Position numbers and translations under genes: made by a program
From: Burkholderia sp. SRS-46
Lineage (GTDB): Bacteria; Pseudomonadota; Gammaproteobacteria; Burkholderiales; Burkholderiaceae
Direction: 5' to 3'
DNA: 64,000 bases
Assembly: GCF_004343775.1 (NCBI RefSeq)
Contig: NZ_PTXL01000010.1
Coordinates: 186,001 to 250,000 of the forward strand
Part shown: positions 61,666 to 64,000 of the stretch, one piece after another
How the letters are laid out: each line of letters starts with the position of its first letter
Numbering within the stretch: position 1 is the first letter of the stretch
The notes under the pieces: generated by a model
Told to the model about the DNA's origin: nothing
The model's input: the letters and a program-made list of their open reading frames with translations, nothing else
Databases searched by the model: none

Positions 61666-63017
61666 TGTGCCGCTTGTCGAGCAAGCCGCGACACCGCTGC
61701 AATCGTCCGACTGATTTGGTCGGGCTCGTGCGTCGAGCAGATGAAAAAGCGCAGGCGCGCCGCTTTTTCTTCCACGGCCGGATAGAAAATCGGCTGCACG
61801 TTGATCCCTTCGTCGAACAGCGCGTTTGCCCACCGCGCTGCCTTCAGCGAACTGCCCGTAATGATCGGCACGACCGCGAAACCCTCGCTCGTGCCAGTAT
61901 TCAATCCGGCCGCACGCGCCTCCACCAGAAACTGCCGGCCGCGCGCCTGCAAACGCGCGACCCGTTCCGGCTCGGCCTGCAAGCGTTCGAGTGCCGTGAG
62001 CGACGCCTCGGCCAGTGTCGGCGCGAGCCCGACACTGTAGAGAAAGCCGGGCGACAGATAACGAAGCATGTCGATTAGCGGCTGGCAGCCGGCGATGAAG
62101 CCACCGCAGCCGGCCAACGTCTTGCTCATCGTGCCCATCCACAAGTCCACGTTGTAGGACGCGACGCCGCATTGCTCACGGATGCCCTTGCCGGTTGCGC
62201 CGAGCACGCCGAGAGAATGCGCTTCGTCGACCATCAGGAACGCGCCATGACGCTCCTTCAATTCGACGAAGCGCCTCAGGTCCGGAAAGTCGCCGTCCAT
62301 GCTGTACAGGCCTTCGATCGCGATCAGCACGTTCCGGTAGTCGCGACGCACCCGCGTCAGCAGTTCGTCGAGCGTCTGCCAGTCGTTGTGCGCAAAGCTC
62401 AGACGCTTCGCGCCGCTCAGTTGCGCGCCCTGCACGATGCTGTTGTGCGCGAGCGCATCGTGAACGATCAGATCGCCCTGCCCGAACAGCGCGCCGATCA
62501 CGGTCACGTTGGTCGCGTGGCCGCTCACGAACGCGACGCAATCGTCGACCTCGTAGAACGACGCAAGTGCCTGCTCGAGCGCGCGTTGCACCGGCCGCTC
62601 GCCGGCGACCATACGGCTCGCCGATGCGGACGTGCCGTAGCGGTCGATGGCTGCCTTGGCACGCGCCGAGACGACCGCATCGCCTGAAAAGCCAAGATAG
62701 TTGTAGTTGGCAAAATTCAGATATTCGCGCCCGCCGATGCGGGTCGTCGCGCCGGCAACGCCGTCGTGCACTCGAAAAAACGGCGAGTCGACGTGCAATT
62801 TCTCGCCCATCTCGCGCATGATCCTGACCTGCTGATAGAGCGGCATCGCCTCGAATCGGCTGCGCGCCGACATCTGCTCCGGTGCAGCGTTAGGCACCGC
62901 AGCGGCGCCGTCGGCCACCCGATCGAGCTGCCGCTTCAGCGCCTTTGCGGCCAGTTGCCGCCGAAGGTGCTCTCCCAGTCCCATCGTTTCGTACGCCCTT
63001 ATCTCGAACAAATCCAT
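61662..63017 (-). CDS. alpha-oxoamine synthase (serine palmitoyltransferase/AONS family)
   Basis: A 451-residue PLP enzyme with an extra N-terminal region of about 75 residues. It has the PLP motifs EGLYSMDGDFPDL, DEAHSLGVLG (Asp264, His267) and the Schiff-base Lys299 in MGTMSKTLAGCGG. Relatives condense an amino acid with an acyl-CoA or acyl-ACP to make an amino-ketone, as in sphingoid, KBL, BioF or CqsA pathways. It starts one base after the LpxC paralogue stop. The amino acid and acyl partner cannot be read from sequence. Confidence 0.88.
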   Translation of the reverse strand: MDLFEIRAYETMGLGEHLRRQLAAKALKRQLDRVADGAAAVPNAAPEQMSARSRFEAMPLYQQVRIMREMGEKLHVDSPFFRVHDGVAGATTRIGGREYLNFANYNYLGFSGDAVVSARAKAAIDRYGTSASASRMVAGERPVQRALEQALASFYEVDDCVAFVSGHATNVTVIGALFGQGDLIVHDALAHNSIVQGAQLSGAKRLSFAHNDWQTLDELLTRVRRDYRNVLIAIEGLYSMDGDFPDLRRFVELKERHGAFLMVDEAHSLGVLGATGKGIREQCGVASYNVDLWMGTMSKTLAGCGGFIAGCQPLIDMLRYLSPGFLYSVGLAPTLAEASLTALERLQAEPERVARLQARGRQFLVEARAAGLNTGTSEGFAVVPIITGSSLKAARWANALFDEGINVQPIFYPAVEEKAARLRFFICSTHEPDQISRTIAAVSRLARQAAQ

Positions 63018-63018
63018 G

Positions 63019-63933
63019 TTATCCGGTGAACCCGGCCCACTCCCACGCCCCGGCGTCGGCCAGCAGCGCGTCTACCAGTCGAAAATTCATTTCGTGGCTG
63101 GGCCGCACCGCGCTGACTCGCGCGAGCAGTGGCGCGCCGGCAAGCGCGAGGTCGCCGACGAGATCGAGCACGCGATGCCGGACGAACTCATCCGGAAGCC
63201 GCATGCCGCCCAGCACGCGATTGCCGACGATCGACGCGGTACACGACGGCCGTGCGCCGCGCAGAATCGGCACCCCGCGCGCGTAGCCCGCGAGGATCGC
63301 GGGCACTGCCCATTTAACCCGCCCGTACGAGCGCGACGGTGCAATCTCGGCGGCGAACGCGGCGGGCGTCAGCACCCCCTCCCAATGCATGTCGCCGAAG
63401 CCGCGCAAGTCGTTGCGTACGCTCAGTTCGTAGCGCGGCGCGGGTTCGATCCGCATCTCGCGCCGCTGGTCGCCGACACCGCCCGAGACGACAATAGGCC
63501 GCAGCACCCGGATAAAGCGCTTCGGCACGGCGAGCGCGGCACGCCCGCCTGCACGAATCGCGTCGACCCATGGCTTGGCGCTGCCGTCGAGGATCGGTAC
63601 CTCCTCCGCGTCGAGCTCGACGATCGCGTAATCGATCTCGCAGGCAAGCAATGACGCGAGCAAATGCTCGACGGTGCGCACGCCAACTCCGTCCGCATTA
63701 CACAGCATGGTGCAGAGCGGCTGGGCACGCCGCAGCGCCGGGGCGGCGGCAAGCGTGGCTAGCGTGCGTCCACGCGCGATGCGACGAAACATGACGCCCG
63801 TCACCCCACTCTCGGGTTCTGCCGGCAGGATCCGCACGCCGACCCGCCGGCCCGTATGCAGCCCATGGCCGGTGATCGTCAGCTCGCGCGCGAGTGTGCC
63901 CTGGCTACCGGCCCAACCGACCGGCGCGCTCAC
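63019..63933 (-). CDS. LpxC-family zinc deacetylase (paralogue)
   Basis: A 304-residue protein of the UDP-3-O-acyl-GlcNAc deacetylase fold. All catalytic positions are present: Glu89/His90 in TVEH, His253/Asp257/Asp261 in HRVLDLVGDL and His280 in SHEMN. The start is a GTG that overlaps the upstream stop. True lpxC sits next to ftsZ in the cell-division cluster; here the neighbours are an alpha-oxoamine synthase and a GNAT enzyme, so this is a second copy likely acting on a different acylated amine or sugar. Confidence 0.88.
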   Translation of the reverse strand: MSAPVGWAGSQGTLARELTITGHGLHTGRRVGVRILPAEPESGVTGVMFRRIARGRTLATLAAAPALRRAQPLCTMLCNADGVGVRTVEHLLASLLACEIDYAIVELDAEEVPILDGSAKPWVDAIRAGGRAALAVPKRFIRVLRPIVVSGGVGDQRREMRIEPAPRYELSVRNDLRGFGDMHWEGVLTPAAFAAEIAPSRSYGRVKWAVPAILAGYARGVPILRGARPSCTASIVGNRVLGGMRLPDEFVRHRVLDLVGDLALAGAPLLARVSAVRPSHEMNFRLVDALLADAGAWEWAGFTG

Positions 63934-64000
63934 TGGACGGTCTCCGGCACGGTCGGCATCGCAGCAGGCGCTGCAGGCGCAACGTCGAGCAACGCCTGCG
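63930..64000 (-). CDS. unknown protein, C-terminal end only (partial)
   Basis: The last 22 codons of a gene entering from the right; the tail is Ala/Pro-rich and ends PTVPETVQ. Its stop overlaps the LpxC paralogue start (GTGA). No family can be assigned from this piece. Confidence 0.6.
   Translation of the reverse strand, partial: QALLDVAPAAPAAMPTVPETVQ

Noticed and set aside
1..64000. CRISPR arrays, tRNA genes, integrases and replication origins
   Set aside because: I looked for repeated spacers, tRNA-like cloverleaf sequences and integrase motifs; none was seen, so no integrated island end can be defined.

Overview
The window is GC-rich DNA with short intergenic gaps, many ATGA-type stop/start overlaps, two Gram-negative porins of the type common in Burkholderiales, and many LysR, TetR, GntR, IclR, PadR and AraC regulators. 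This suggests a Burkholderia- or Paraburkholderia-like betaproteobacterium. The assignment is inferred from style and protein similarity; no rRNA or other marker gene is present. Most of the window reads as an accessory catabolic region for aromatic compounds. It contains several decayed insertion-sequence fragments and no intact transposase.

Region 1 (1-12122): a leftward operon of at least thirteen genes for complete arene meta-cleavage. In order of transcription: C-C bond hydrolase, LigA-like and LigB-like class III extradiol dioxygenase subunits, Rieske ferredoxin, ring-hydroxylating dioxygenase alpha and beta, cis-diol dehydrogenase, nitronate monooxygenase-like protein, hydratase, feruloyl-CoA-synthetase-like ligase, acylating acetaldehyde dehydrogenase, hydroxy-oxovalerate aldolase, and a ferredoxin/FAD reductase cut by the window edge. 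A divergent TetR regulator and a 50-bp perfect palindrome control it.

Region 2 (12826-27512): a porin, a LysR regulator, then a rightward run (amino acid permease, class V aminotransferase-fold enzyme, RidA, SugE-like SMR transporter, FAH-family hydrolase, epoxide-hydrolase-like enzyme). A leftward run follows: quinone-reductase-like MDR, a fused flavin monooxygenase-VOC dioxygenase, a BKACE enzyme and a GntR regulator.

Region 3 (27513-29560): a transposon graveyard (IS3 and IS66 fragments) with one orphan hypothetical gene.

Region 4 (29562-43588): a second catabolic block around a close benzaldehyde lyase homologue. The leftward genes are SnoaL-like protein, FAH hydrolase, aldehyde dehydrogenase, benzaldehyde lyase, SDR, two VOC proteins, MFS transporter and porin. 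A flavin monooxygenase is divergent. A PadR regulator sits next to a second MFS transporter and a thioesterase. The two divergent promoters share the operator GTCAAT-N5-CATATG-N5-ATTGAC.

Region 5 (43522-60880): a DHA2 exporter with its LysR regulator, a weakly M15-like protein, an inverted decayed copy of an IclR/SnoaL pair, an acyltransferase and SGNH lipoprotein pair, an alpha/beta hydrolase, the intact SnoaL and IclR genes, a DUF1835-like protein, a secreted hydrolase, Nudix, TetR, AraC and LysE genes, an orphan hypothetical gene and a second IS graveyard.

Region 6 (60985-64000): a tightly coupled leftward operon with an LpxC paralogue, an alpha-oxoamine synthase and a GNAT acetyltransferase. 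It probably makes or modifies an unusual lipid or amino-ketone.
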